Origin: CAYNOZ01 sp964398955
Lineage (GTDB): Archaea > Methanobacteriota_B > Thermococci > Thermococcales > CAYNOZ01
Reading direction: 5' to 3'
NCBI GenBank assembly: GCA_964398955.1
Contig: CAYNOZ010000068.1
Coordinates: forward strand, 1 to 7,761
DNA length: 7,761 nt
The position numbers and the translations under genes were made by a program. Position 1 is the first letter of the stretch. Each line of letters begins with the position of its first letter. Of this stretch, positions 1 to 6,332 are shown in pieces. The notes beneath the pieces were generated by a model. The model had not been told where the DNA came from, did not search any database, and was given only the letters and a program-made list of their open reading frames with translations.

Positions 1-1632
1 TTTAGCTTTTTCTTTTTCTTTTTCTGCAGCTTCTTTTATTTCTTTCATTACTCTTTCTCTGTCAGCGTCTGTTGGTTTTGCTGGTATGCCTTTTCTTTTT
101 GAGTCGAATTCGGAGAAGAAGTATACTGCTCCGTATAGTATTACTATTCCTATTGGTATTAGTATGAATGGTGATATTCCTGTTAGTCCATATACTATGT
201 ATAGGATTAGTGCGTCTATTAGTGCTGTGAATGCGTAGTATATTTGTGTTCTTACGTGGTCTATATGGTCTGATCCGCTGAATATTGATGATAGGACTGT
301 TGTGTCTGATATTGGTGAGCAATGGTCTCCGAATATTGCTCCGCTGAATGTGGTTCCTATTATTACGTAGATCATTTGAAGTCCTCCTGTTATTTCGTAT
401 GCCATTGGGATTGCTATTGGTGTTACGATTGCCATTGTTCCCCAGCTTGTTCCTGTTGAGAATGCTATTACTGCCGATGCTAGTAGTATTACTGCTGGTA
501 GCATTGCGGGTGTTATTATTCCTTCTGATATGTTTATTACGAATTGTGCGGTTCCTAGTTTATCGGTTACTGTTCCTATACTCCAAGCCAAAACTAAGAT
601 TGTTACTGCTGTGATCATTATTTTGAGACCGTTTGTGAAGTTGTCCATGGTTTCATCTAGGTCTAAGATTCCGTATCCGAGTCCGATTGCCATTCCACTG
701 ACTACCATTCCAAATGCTCCCCACATTAATGATTTTACCCATGCTGCATCTCCTACGATGTCTAGTATTCCTTTTTCAGGACCACTTCCGGTTAGATATA
801 CACCTATTAGAGTTATTGCTACCAATGCAAATATTGGTATTACGAATGATTTTATCATAGGTTTTGTTTCATTTGGTTCTCCTACATCGAGTTCTATGGT
901 TTGCATAGGTTGTCCATCTTCTCTGATTATTTGGCCGGTTGTCCAGGATCTATGTTCTGCGTCAAGCATTTCTCCGTAATCTCTTCTTGTTATAACTATT
1001 ATTCCTACTAGTATAATTGCGAATAGGCAGTATAAGTTAAATGGGATACTGTTTAGAAATGCTGTGAAAGTTGATGGAGCAATATCTGTGATACCTGCTG
1101 TTTCGTATCCTTTTTGTATCATTCCTAGTTGATAGGCGATCCAATCTGATATTAGGAATGTTGATACTGGTGCTGCTGTTGAGTCTACTATATAGGAAAG
1201 TTTTTCTTTTGAGATTCTCATTTTAGCAGTTACATCTTTCATTGCGCTTCCTACTATAGCGGTATTGGCATAGTCATTGAAGAATATTAGTATCCCGAGT
1301 AACCAGGTCACTATTCCTACTTGTCTTTCGTCTTTGAATTTATCCGCTGCCCAGTTTGAAAGAGCTAACGAACCTCCTAATTTCCAGATTATTCCTACGC
1401 CCGCTCCCATGAGTAAGTTGAATACTATTAAGGTGGCGTACCAGGAGTCGGCTATATTTCCGACCATCCAGTCTAAGGCTTGTGCAATTCCTATTCCGCC
1501 TGTGAATATTATTCCACCTACCCATACTCCAAGAAAGAGTGATAGGATTACTCTTCTAGTTATTACAGCTAAAAGTATAGCTAATAAAGGAGGGACTATT
1601 GATAAGATTCCAAAAGTTTCTGCACCTGCCAT
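1..1632 (-). CDS. Na+/H+ antiporter, NhaC family (C-terminus cut by window edge)
   Basis: Polytopic inner-membrane antiporter that most likely exchanges external protons for cytoplasmic sodium. This frame is open from an ATG at 1632 to base 1, giving 544 residues and no stop, so the extreme C-terminus lies outside the window. Many hydrophobic segments alternate with short loops. Family signatures are clear: FFNDYANT at about residues 117-124, STAAPVSTFLISDW at 151-164, FSTGTSWGTM at 391-400 and GAIFGDHCSPISDTT at 431-445. These polar and acidic residues inside membrane segments are typical of the NhaC/PF03553 fold. The visible end is a Lys/Glu-rich cytoplasmic tail (about 525-544), so little is probably missing. 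The ATG at 1632 is chosen because a TATA box lies about 36 bases upstream and the hydrophobic N-terminus starts there. Related members exchange malate/lactate or other solutes, so the exact substrate is inferred. The gene is divergent from the AAA+ ATPase. Its third codon positions near 181-360 end almost only in A or C. Confidence 0.93.
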   Translation of the reverse strand, partial: MAGAETFGILSIVPPLLAILLAVITRRVILSLFLGVWVGGIIFTGGIGIAQALDWMVGNIADSWYATLIVFNLLMGAGVGIIWKLGGSLALSNWAADKFKDERQVGIVTWLLGILIFFNDYANTAIVGSAMKDVTAKMRISKEKLSYIVDSTAAPVSTFLISDWIAYQLGMIQKGYETAGITDIAPSTFTAFLNSIPFNLYCLFAIILVGIIVITRRDYGEMLDAEHRSWTTGQIIREDGQPMQTIELDVGEPNETKPMIKSFVIPIFALVAITLIGVYLTGSGPEKGILDIVGDAAWVKSLMWGAFGMVVSGMAIGLGYGILDLDETMDNFTNGLKIMITAVTILVLAWSIGTVTDKLGTAQFVINISEGIITPAMLPAVILLASAVIAFSTGTSWGTMAIVTPIAIPMAYEITGGLQMIYVIIGTTFSGAIFGDHCSPISDTTVLSSIFSGSDHIDHVRTQIYYAFTALIDALILYIVYGLTGISPFILIPIGIVILYGAVYFFSEFDSKRKGIPAKPTDADRERVMKEIKEAAEKEKEKAK

Positions 1633-1660
1633 AAATTTACCCAACTTATGACGGGAGGTA

Positions 1661-1674
1661 TATTTTATAAAACT
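1661..1674 (-). promoter_or_regulatory. TATA-like promoter of the antiporter gene
   Basis: On the minus strand the sequence TTTTATAAAATATA is preceded by a purine-rich CAAAG that could serve as a BRE. Its centre is about 36 bases from the ATG at 1632, which predicts a start of transcription roughly 10 bases upstream of the ATG. The leader has only a weak GGG, so initiation is probably on a short, nearly leaderless mRNA. The call rests on pattern and spacing only. Confidence 0.55.
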
Positions 1675-1940
1675 TTGGGAATAGATTACTATTTAAGAAT
1701 AATTTCTTATAATTTATCATCTGTTTTGATAATTTTTAACTTAAATTACATAAAATATGGTTTTATATTTTTATCTCTCAGAATTTTAGCTTGTTCTTTT
1801 GATTCAAGTTCTAAATGTAGGTAAAAATTTGTGGATGAGGTTGAAAGGTAGGTTTCTAATAATTTTGTGTTCTAAGTTATGGAGTTGGTTTGGAGATTTG
1901 AATTTTTTATCTGATTTTCTAATTGTTTGAACCCGTAAGA

Positions 1941-1947
1941 TTTATAA
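1941..1947 (+). promoter_or_regulatory. TATA box of the AAA+ ATPase operon
   Basis: TTTATAA is preceded by GTAAGA, a plausible BRE. The centre of the box is 23 bases before the ATG at 1967, so transcription should begin at or within a few bases of that ATG. This fits a leaderless mRNA starting at 1967, or a very short leader for the second ATG at 1979, which has GGGGG at 1969-1973 just upstream. Confidence 0.6.
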
Positions 1948-1966
1948 CTTTTATCTTCTCCTTAAA

Positions 1967-3142
1967 ATGGGGGAATTAATGGTAGATATTTACAAGGGAA
2001 CTTCTTATGATAAGTATGGTTTGATAAGTAATCCATTTTCTCAGCTTGCCAGTGAAGGTATTAACAATTTTAGTGATATTCATGTGAGGCAGGATGCTGA
2101 TTCTGTTCTTAGAAATATGGTTAATGATGTTGTTGAGGGTGATTCTTCAGCTGCAATTTCTTTAACTGGACCTTTAGGAGCTGGTAAGACTCAAAGACTT
2201 AAGATGGTTTCTAATGAGGTTAGAAATGTTGATGGTAAAGTAATTTTTATTAGGGTTGATACTACTAATCCTATTAAGCTTACTAGAGATATATTTGAAG
2301 AGTTTAGGGAAGAGAAAGAAGGATTAAGTTTATTGATTGATAAATTTTGGAGAAAAATGGGTAGAGAAGATCCTTTGGATAAGTATTTATCTAGTAAAGA
2401 CAATTATAGAGCTAAGAAACTTGCTGAACTTTTGCGAGAAGAATTTAAGAAATATGATAATGCTGCATTAATTCTTGATGAATTTGAAAACTTTGAAAAT
2501 GCGGATCAAGAGAGTAAAATGCTTTTTTTCGAGTTTATAAGACATTTCATCAGTGACTTACCAAACGGAACTATTTTCTCTATTGCATCAACTCCAACTG
2601 CTTATGATATTTATAAATCATTGTTTTCAGCCTTCTTTGCTAGACTCCATTATGAAGTTAGCTTAGGGACGATGGAGAAAAAAGAAGCAAAAGAAATGGT
2701 TAAAAAAAGATTGAAAGGAAAAAGGACTAGAACAAGAAGTCAAACGCTTTATCCATTTACTGAAGAGTCAGTTGAGTATATTCACGACACAGCAAATGGA
2801 AATCCTAGAACTATACTGAGGTTATTACACTTAGTTCTTATGGAAGCGTCTAGAAGGGATTTAGATGAAATAAATTCTGAAAACATATCAAAGATCTTGG
2901 AGGAACCGAAAAGTGTAGAGGAGTATATGAATAGGATACCTCCCGATCTGAAAACAGATATAAAAACTATAATGGAGGAATTTGACGGTGGTCCAGTTAG
3001 CTATATAGAATTAGCTAAAAAACTGAAGACGAGGTCTGTTAATGAATATGAAAGATTGGAAGAGCTCAAGCGAATGGGGTTCTTGAAGAAAGAAAAAGGA
3101 CAGTATGTTGTTCCAGCTTCTATCAGAGATCTCTCTAAATAG
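1967..3142 (+). CDS. AAA+ ATPase, Orc1/Cdc6- or ExeA/TniB-like, with C-terminal winged helix
   Basis: This 391-residue cytoplasmic P-loop ATPase probably acts on DNA. Walker A is GPLGAGKT at residues 68-75. Walker B is ALILDEFE at 167-174, with D171 and E172. A sensor-1-like segment, FSIAST, lies at 204-209, a possible arginine finger is R226, and the sensor-2 motif GNPRTIL is at 278-284 with R281. Residues about 318-388 look like a winged-helix DNA-binding domain. The N-terminal YGLISNPF resembles the start of ExeA-type and other STAND-neighbour ATPases. The order AAA+ core, lid with GNPR, then winged helix is that of archaeal Orc1/Cdc6, but DEFE replaces the usual DEID/DEVD and overall similarity looks distant, so I do not name it orc1. 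The start could be M1 (leaderless) or M5 at 1979. Third codon positions are strongly T/G-biased up to about 2400 and mixed afterwards. It is probably co-transcribed with the membrane hydrolase 9 bases downstream. Confidence 0.88.
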   Translation: MGELMVDIYKGTSYDKYGLISNPFSQLASEGINNFSDIHVRQDADSVLRNMVNDVVEGDSSAAISLTGPLGAGKTQRLKMVSNEVRNVDGKVIFIRVDTTNPIKLTRDIFEEFREEKEGLSLLIDKFWRKMGREDPLDKYLSSKDNYRAKKLAELLREEFKKYDNAALILDEFENFENADQESKMLFFEFIRHFISDLPNGTIFSIASTPTAYDIYKSLFSAFFARLHYEVSLGTMEKKEAKEMVKKRLKGKRTRTRSQTLYPFTEESVEYIHDTANGNPRTILRLLHLVLMEASRRDLDEINSENISKILEEPKSVEEYMNRIPPDLKTDIKTIMEEFDGGPVSYIELAKKLKTRSVNEYERLEELKRMGFLKKEKGQYVVPASIRDLSK

Positions 3143-3151
3143 GAAGGTAAG

Positions 3152-3697
3152 ATGCCTAACTTTTGGACCCATATTAAAACTAGTTTTTTTGTATTTCCTA
3201 TTTTAATATTAGTTTGGCAATACTTACTTCCTCTTATCAATAATTTAGTTTCTATTAGGATTAATAATCCTTTATCGTATATTTTTGGTTTTGCTTTTTT
3301 TGTAGTTGGTAGTGATTTGCCGGATATTGATCATAAAGATTCTATAATTCATAAGGTAGTTAGAATGTTTTTAATGATTTTGATGGCTGGTTCTTCTTTT
3401 TATCTTTTGAGTGGTTCAGAATTTGTTGCTGATTTTTTTTCTGAGTATGCTAGTACTTTTAAAATTCCTTTATATTGGTTGTTATCGGTTTTAGTAGGTT
3501 TTATATCAGGTCAGGCCTTTGTTAGATTAAAATCAAAGCATAGAGGGGGTATACATTCTTCAGTAGCAGCCATTATATATGGTGTATTGGTATTCATATT
3601 CGTTTACTCGGTTATGTCATTTCAAGCCGCTATATTCCCAAGTATTTCAGCTACACTAGGTTATTTATTGCATCTAGGGTTAGATAAAACATTTTAA
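3152..3697 (+). CDS. YdjM/DUF457-family membrane-bound metal-dependent hydrolase
   Basis: This 181-residue integral membrane protein has about four or five hydrophobic segments. The pattern of metal-binding residues matches the LexA-regulated YdjM / DUF457 (PF04307) family: H7 near the N-terminus, GSDLPDIDHKD at 53-63 (D55, D58, D60, H61), H67, KHRGGIHS at 129-136 (H130, H135) and HLGLD at 174-178. Family members are predicted membrane-associated hydrolases that resemble phospholipase C-type zinc enzymes. No substrate is known to me. The ATG at 3152 is preceded by GAAGGTAAG, a Shine-Dalgarno-like element lying in the 9-base gap after the ATPase stop, which implies an operon and coupled translation. 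The first two thirds of the gene use mainly T-ending codons and the last third does not. Confidence 0.86.
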   Translation: MPNFWTHIKTSFFVFPILILVWQYLLPLINNLVSIRINNPLSYIFGFAFFVVGSDLPDIDHKDSIIHKVVRMFLMILMAGSSFYLLSGSEFVADFFSEYASTFKIPLYWLLSVLVGFISGQAFVRLKSKHRGGIHSSVAAIIYGVLVFIFVYSVMSFQAAIFPSISATLGYLLHLGLDKTF

Positions 3698-3761
3698 TAA
3701 GTGATTCGTTGGATAATAGGTTAAAAGCCATCAAAAGTACAGATTATTGAAGGTGTAAAAG

Positions 3762-3809
3762 ATGTCTCAACAAGTTAATAGAAGAAAACCGTGTAAGGAG
3801 GGGAAATAA
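3762..3809 (+). CDS. Possible 15-residue leader peptide upstream of the thiamine regulator
   Basis: The frame encodes MSQQVNRRKPCKEGK and its TAA is immediately followed by the ATG of the HTH-ThiN gene. It has its own Shine-Dalgarno-like GAAGGTG at 3749-3755, closely matching the GAAGGT before the upstream membrane protein. Its last codons (AAG GAG GGG) form the ribosome binding site of the downstream gene. This geometry would couple translation of the two frames. The peptide is basic and has no recognisable domain. A frame this short can arise by chance, so it is a candidate only. Confidence 0.3.
   Translation: MSQQVNRRKPCKEGK
3797..3803 (+). promoter_or_regulatory. Strong ribosome binding site of the HTH-ThiN gene
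   Basis: GGAGGGG lies six bases before the ATG at 3810 and fixes that start. It falls inside the end of the preceding 15-codon frame. Just inside the gene, CCTCC at 3816-3820 could pair with GGAGG, but those bases encode the family-conserved Pro-Pro-Cys. Confidence 0.7.
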
Positions 3810-4700
3810 ATGAAACCTCCCTGTCTTTATATGGTTAATGAAGTAATTCCGAACTTAAGAAAGAGGATAAGTAAAAAACTATCTCAGGAAGGATATACTC
3901 AAAAACAAATAGCAGAAAGCTTAGGAATAACTCAAGCCATGGTAAGTAAATATCTTAAAACTGATTTAGAAGAAATTGATCTTGATTTAAAGAACTTATC
4001 TGAAGTTTTGACTACTAAAATATTGAATGATTATCCAGAAGAGGAACTAATAAATGATCTTTGTCAGAATTGTTTAACTTGGAGAGAATCAGGCTTAACA
4101 TGTCCTTATCACAAAGAATTCAACGATCTAGATCAATGTAATGTATGTATGGACTTAAGAACCCAAGAAAAGTCTGAAGAAAGATCTAACGTTTTAGAAT
4201 CTCTTAACAGAGTAATAGATTTAGTGAAAAAGGATAAAAATTTTCCCAATTTAATTCCTGAAGTAAGATCAAATTTCGTATTTGGATTAAAAGGAGCTGA
4301 GAATGTATCTGAAGTCGCGGCCATACCCGGTAGAATAACGAAAGTTAAAAACAAAGCAGTGACCCATTCAAAAGCTGAGTTTGGGGCAAGTGATCATTTA
4401 GCAAGTATATTAATATCTATACTAGAATTAGATTTGAATATAAGATCTATTATGAATATAAAATATGAAAGGGGCTATGAAGAGTTATTAGAAGAAGAGG
4501 GACTTAAATACGAGTCATATGAGAGAACGGAAAACAGTGAAATCAAAAAAGATATTAAAGAAATATTCAAAAAATCTACATCCTTAGATGCATTAATAGA
4601 TACTGGAGAATATGGAATAGAACCAGCTATCTACATATTTGGCAAAGATCCTTTAGATGTATACAAAAAAATTAAATCAATAACAGAAAGATCAGATTAA
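3810..4700 (+). CDS. thiR: HTH-ThiN transcriptional regulator of thiamine metabolism (ThiR type)
   Basis: This 296-residue cytoplasmic protein joins a DNA-binding domain to a thiamine-phosphate-binding domain. The N-terminal MKPPC and the following segment are typical of archaeal HTH-ThiN proteins and confirm the start. The helix-turn-helix spans about 28-50 (YTQKQIAESLGITQAMVSKY). A cysteine/histidine cluster follows, C85, C88, C98, H101, C110 and C113, probably binding zinc. The ThiN domain covers about 127-293, with LIPEVRSN at 148-155, PGRI at 173-176, FGASDH at 191-196, IRSIMNIKY at 211-219 and DTGEYGIEP at 264-272. ThiN makes thiamine phosphate from HMP-PP and HET-P in ThiDN fusions. 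When attached to an HTH it is thought to sense thiamine phosphate and repress thiamine genes. R175 and H196 keep the 21-residue spacing of the residues I recall as essential in a ThiDN enzyme, so synthase activity cannot be excluded. No thiamine gene is adjacent, so it probably acts in trans. It converges with the nucleotidyltransferase gene. Confidence 0.92.
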   Translation: MKPPCLYMVNEVIPNLRKRISKKLSQEGYTQKQIAESLGITQAMVSKYLKTDLEEIDLDLKNLSEVLTTKILNDYPEEELINDLCQNCLTWRESGLTCPYHKEFNDLDQCNVCMDLRTQEKSEERSNVLESLNRVIDLVKKDKNFPNLIPEVRSNFVFGLKGAENVSEVAAIPGRITKVKNKAVTHSKAEFGASDHLASILISILELDLNIRSIMNIKYERGYEELLEEEGLKYESYERTENSEIKKDIKEIFKKSTSLDALIDTGEYGIEPAIYIFGKDPLDVYKKIKSITERSD

Positions 4701-4729
4701 CTCATCAAATCCTTAACGAAGCAAATTAT

Positions 4730-4751
4730 AGAGGATTGAAAGTTAACCTCT
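4730..4751. terminator. Small inverted repeat between convergent genes
   Basis: AGAGG at 4730-4734 and CCTCT at 4747-4751 could form a 5-bp stem between the regulator stop and the end of the nucleotidyltransferase frame. The two genes are only 42 bases apart and there is no T-run on either strand, so a terminator function is weakly supported. Confidence 0.25.
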
Positions 4752-5741
4752 CTGTATTTGAGCATGACCTCCAACAATAGACTTTCTTAACTCTAAATTA
4801 CGTATTTCACATTTTTCATCAACGATAGATTTCCAGATTTCCACATCATCCAATTTTACATCGTTAAATATTATTGATTGGCTTAAATCAGAATCTTTAA
4901 TATATGAACCTTTTTCAATATAGGCATAGGGACCTATAAAACTCCGCCCTTCTATTTTAACATTTTCTCCGATATGGACTGGAGGTTCTATTACGACATG
5001 ATCATCTAACTCTGTTGATGATGCGACAGTCTTATCTTCTGTGAAAACTCTATTAGCTTCTAAATAAGATTCTGGAGTTCCTATGTCGTACCAATTTCCA
5101 TCAAATGTGTAGCTGTAAACATTTTCATTTTTGTATAGCCATTGAATGAAGTTACCAGGGCTATCTGGAGATCCACCCTCTTCAAGATATCTAGGAATCT
5201 TTTTAAAGGTTTCTTTAGGGAAAATATACATTGCAATACCTATTAAAGAGCTTTTCGGATCATTAGGTTTCTCTACAAAACTTTTTATCATATTTTCATT
5301 GTTCAAACTAACTGAACCATATTTTTTAGCTTTTTCAAGACTTCCTACATCATATGAACCCATCATTGGACTATTCTTTTCCCGATATAAATCTACCATG
5401 CCCTCCAAATCAAAGGTGAAAATATTGTCTCCACCTAGTACTAATAAATCATCATCAATATCATCAACTAATTGACTCATCGCACCAATTGTCCCTAATT
5501 TTTCATTTTCCCTATTCGTTTTTTCTACAATAACCTTAGCACCATCGCTCCACTCTTTAAATTCATGTTCAAATTTTGCATTAGTAGAAACTAATATATC
5601 ATCTAAGTCTAAAGGCTTAAGCTTATCAAGAATATAATCAATAATAGGTTCTCCATCAACTGGAAGTAATGGCTTAGGCTTATTTCTTGTAATTGGCCAT
5701 AACCTCGTGGCATAACCCCCTGCCATAATTAATGCCTTCAT
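4743..5741 (-). CDS. Sugar-phosphate nucleotidyltransferase (NDP-sugar pyrophosphorylase)
   Basis: This cytoplasmic enzyme joins a sugar-1-phosphate to an NTP, releasing pyrophosphate, and supplies activated sugar for glycans or glycosylation. It has 332 residues from the ATG at 5741. The signature AGGYATRLWPITRNKPKPLL at 7-26 contains the Gly-rich nucleotide loop and catalytic lysine region. GGD at 103-105 supplies a metal-binding Asp, EKP is at 157-159, and GNWYDIGTPESYLEAN at 215-230 contains the second metal Asp (D219). Residues about 240-332 show hexapeptide-like repeats of a left-handed beta-helix, as in RmlA/GlmU-like archaeal enzymes of COG1208. Base and sugar specificity (dTDP-glucose, UDP-sugar or GDP-mannose) cannot be read from the sequence. 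The frame extends upstream to a TTG at 5813, but those 24 residues are not family-like and GGTG at 5747-5750 supports the inner ATG. Third codon positions favour T/G on the minus strand, opposite to the antiporter on the same strand. Confidence 0.93.
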   Translation of the reverse strand: MKALIMAGGYATRLWPITRNKPKPLLPVDGEPIIDYILDKLKPLDLDDILVSTNAKFEHEFKEWSDGAKVIVEKTNRENEKLGTIGAMSQLVDDIDDDLLVLGGDNIFTFDLEGMVDLYREKNSPMMGSYDVGSLEKAKKYGSVSLNNENMIKSFVEKPNDPKSSLIGIAMYIFPKETFKKIPRYLEEGGSPDSPGNFIQWLYKNENVYSYTFDGNWYDIGTPESYLEANRVFTEDKTVASSTELDDHVVIEPPVHIGENVKIEGRSFIGPYAYIEKGSYIKDSDLSQSIIFNDVKLDDVEIWKSIVDEKCEIRNLELRKSIVGGHAQIQRG

Positions 5742-5766
5742 TAAAACACCGTAGAAAATATTTTTC

Positions 5767-5784
5767 AAACATTTAAAACATTTA
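5767..5784. repeat. Perfect 9-bp tandem duplication in the nucleotidyltransferase leader/promoter
   Basis: AAACATTTA occurs twice back to back (5767-5775 and 5776-5784). It lies between the candidate TATA box at 5819-5826 and the start codon at 5741. A tandem site of this size could bind a regulator, or it could be simple slippage in AT-rich DNA. Confidence 0.6.
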
Positions 5785-5818
5785 CGACTAACCTGGAAAG
5801 ATACAAAATTCAAAACTT

Positions 5819-5826
5819 ACTATAAA
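5819..5826 (-). promoter_or_regulatory. Candidate TATA box of the nucleotidyltransferase gene
   Basis: On the minus strand TTTATAGT follows a run of T. It would place the transcription start near 5796 and give a leader of about 55 bases. The upstream TTG-initiated extension at 5813 would then not be transcribed. A second AT-rich box (AAATATTTT around 5756-5764) is nearer the ATG and is an alternative. Confidence 0.4.
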
Positions 5827-6252
5827 AAAATTTAACTCTTTGTGAGAGCTTGAAGATCTTTAGATCATTTTCCTTAAGGAGAAAATTAGGGACTCTTCCA
5901 TTTGCAACTATAATAAGATCTTGGAATTATCAATTTTTTCGAGTTCATAGTAATTTCCAAGTCACAAAGCTAGTTATTGGCTTTAGGAGTTTAGAGAAAT
6001 TCTCTAACAAAGTAAGCCTCTACTTTGAAGAAGGTAATTGTGATAGTGCTTCATAGACCATTGCCAATGTTAAAACCTCTTAAATGCAAGATTTTGAAGT
6101 ATCTAGCAACCGATAAAAATGAATATGAAGAGAAAATCTTTCTTCACTTCCATCAGTAACAATAAACATATAATACAGATAAAAGATGAAAGATACGTCC
6201 TTTAGGATAAGAGAAACGTCAGAAGAGGTTACCTATTACAAATACCGAGATC
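5827..6252. other. Gene-free region with clustered inverted repeats
   Basis: I see no convincing gene here. Several inverted repeats follow one another: CTTGGAA/TTCCAAG (5920-5926 with 5955-5961), a perfect 17-base TTAGAGAAATTCTCTAA (5991-6007), the abutting CAAAGTA/TACTTTG (6008-6027) and CATTGCCAATG (6059-6069). A more distant pair, AACCTCTT at 6074-6081 with AAGAGGTT at 6223-6230, brackets the right part but could be chance. A TCCTTAAGGA palindrome lies at 5871-5880. The region may encode a structured RNA, hold operators, or be the remnant of a lost element. Confidence 0.45.
5991..6027. repeat. Two abutting perfect inverted repeats
   Basis: TTAGAGAA and TTCTCTAA (8-bp arms, one-base centre, 5991-6007) are followed without a gap by CAAAGTA and TACTTTG (7-bp arms, six-base loop, 6008-6027). 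Either could be a DNA operator or, if transcribed, a hairpin. The first has almost no loop, which fits a protein-binding palindrome better than an RNA stem. Confidence 0.65.
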
Positions 6253-6307
6253 AAAAAATCTACTTAAAAAATTCTAAGGTTATTTAAATAAAAAATTAGA
6301 ATAAAAA
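6253..6307 (-). terminator. Poly-T terminator of the pyrophosphatase gene
   Basis: Read on the minus strand, four T-tracts follow the stop codon at 6333: T5 at 6303-6307, then T6 at 6290-6295, 6266-6271 and 6253-6258, in very AT-rich DNA. Repeated T-tracts without a strong hairpin are the usual archaeal terminator form. Confidence 0.55.
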
Positions 6308-6332
6308 GATTTTAGATTTAATAATTTAAATT

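Larger units (their letters stand above)
1633..1966. other. AT-rich divergent intergenic region
   Basis: This 334-base spacer separates the divergent antiporter and AAA+ genes and contains both of their promoters. Three small AT-rich inverted repeats sit in a row: TAAGAA/TTCTTA at 1694-1709, TTATCA/TGATAA at 1714-1732 and ATAAAA/TTTTAT at 1750-1766. In DNA this AT-rich such arms arise easily by chance. From about 1780 the plus strand is very rich in T and G. I see no tRNA, no convincing gene and no recognisable origin-recognition box. It could be a duplex-unwinding region, but nothing proves that. Confidence 0.5.

Noticed and set aside
62..1651. Open frames on the plus strand and in other minus frames at 62-322, 348-614, 530-979, 1277-1651 and 1340-1525
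   Set aside because: They are shadows of the antiporter gene, which is open across 1-1632 and carries clear family motifs.
1835..1930. 31-codon plus-strand frame in the divergent spacer
   Set aside because: No ribosome binding site, no recognisable product, and it runs up to the promoter of the ATPase gene.
1633..1966. Archaeal origin-recognition boxes next to the ATPase gene
   Set aside because: I looked for the TTCCAGTGGAAAC-like motif and its dyad and found none; AT richness alone is not evidence of an origin.
3698..3809. TPP riboswitch in front of the thiamine regulator
   Set aside because: The conserved CTGAGA and the other thi-box core segments are absent, and the gap is too short.
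3797..3820. GGAGG/CCTCC hairpin that could hide the regulator's ribosome binding site
   Set aside because: Only five base pairs, and the CCTCC encodes the family-conserved Pro-Pro-Cys, so coding constraint explains it.
4734..4742. GATTGAAAG, like the 3' end of many CRISPR repeats
   Set aside because: Single occurrence with no repeat-spacer periodicity nearby; it lies between convergent genes.
5742..5813. Upstream extension of the nucleotidyltransferase to a TTG at 5813
   Set aside because: The extra 24 residues are not family-like, the start codon is TTG without a ribosome binding site, and the family N-terminus begins at the ATG at 5741.
5850..6056. 68-codon plus-strand frame starting with TTG
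   Set aside because: No ribosome binding site, no recognisable domain, codon use unlike neighbouring genes, and it covers the hairpin cluster. I could not identify it as a transposase fragment.
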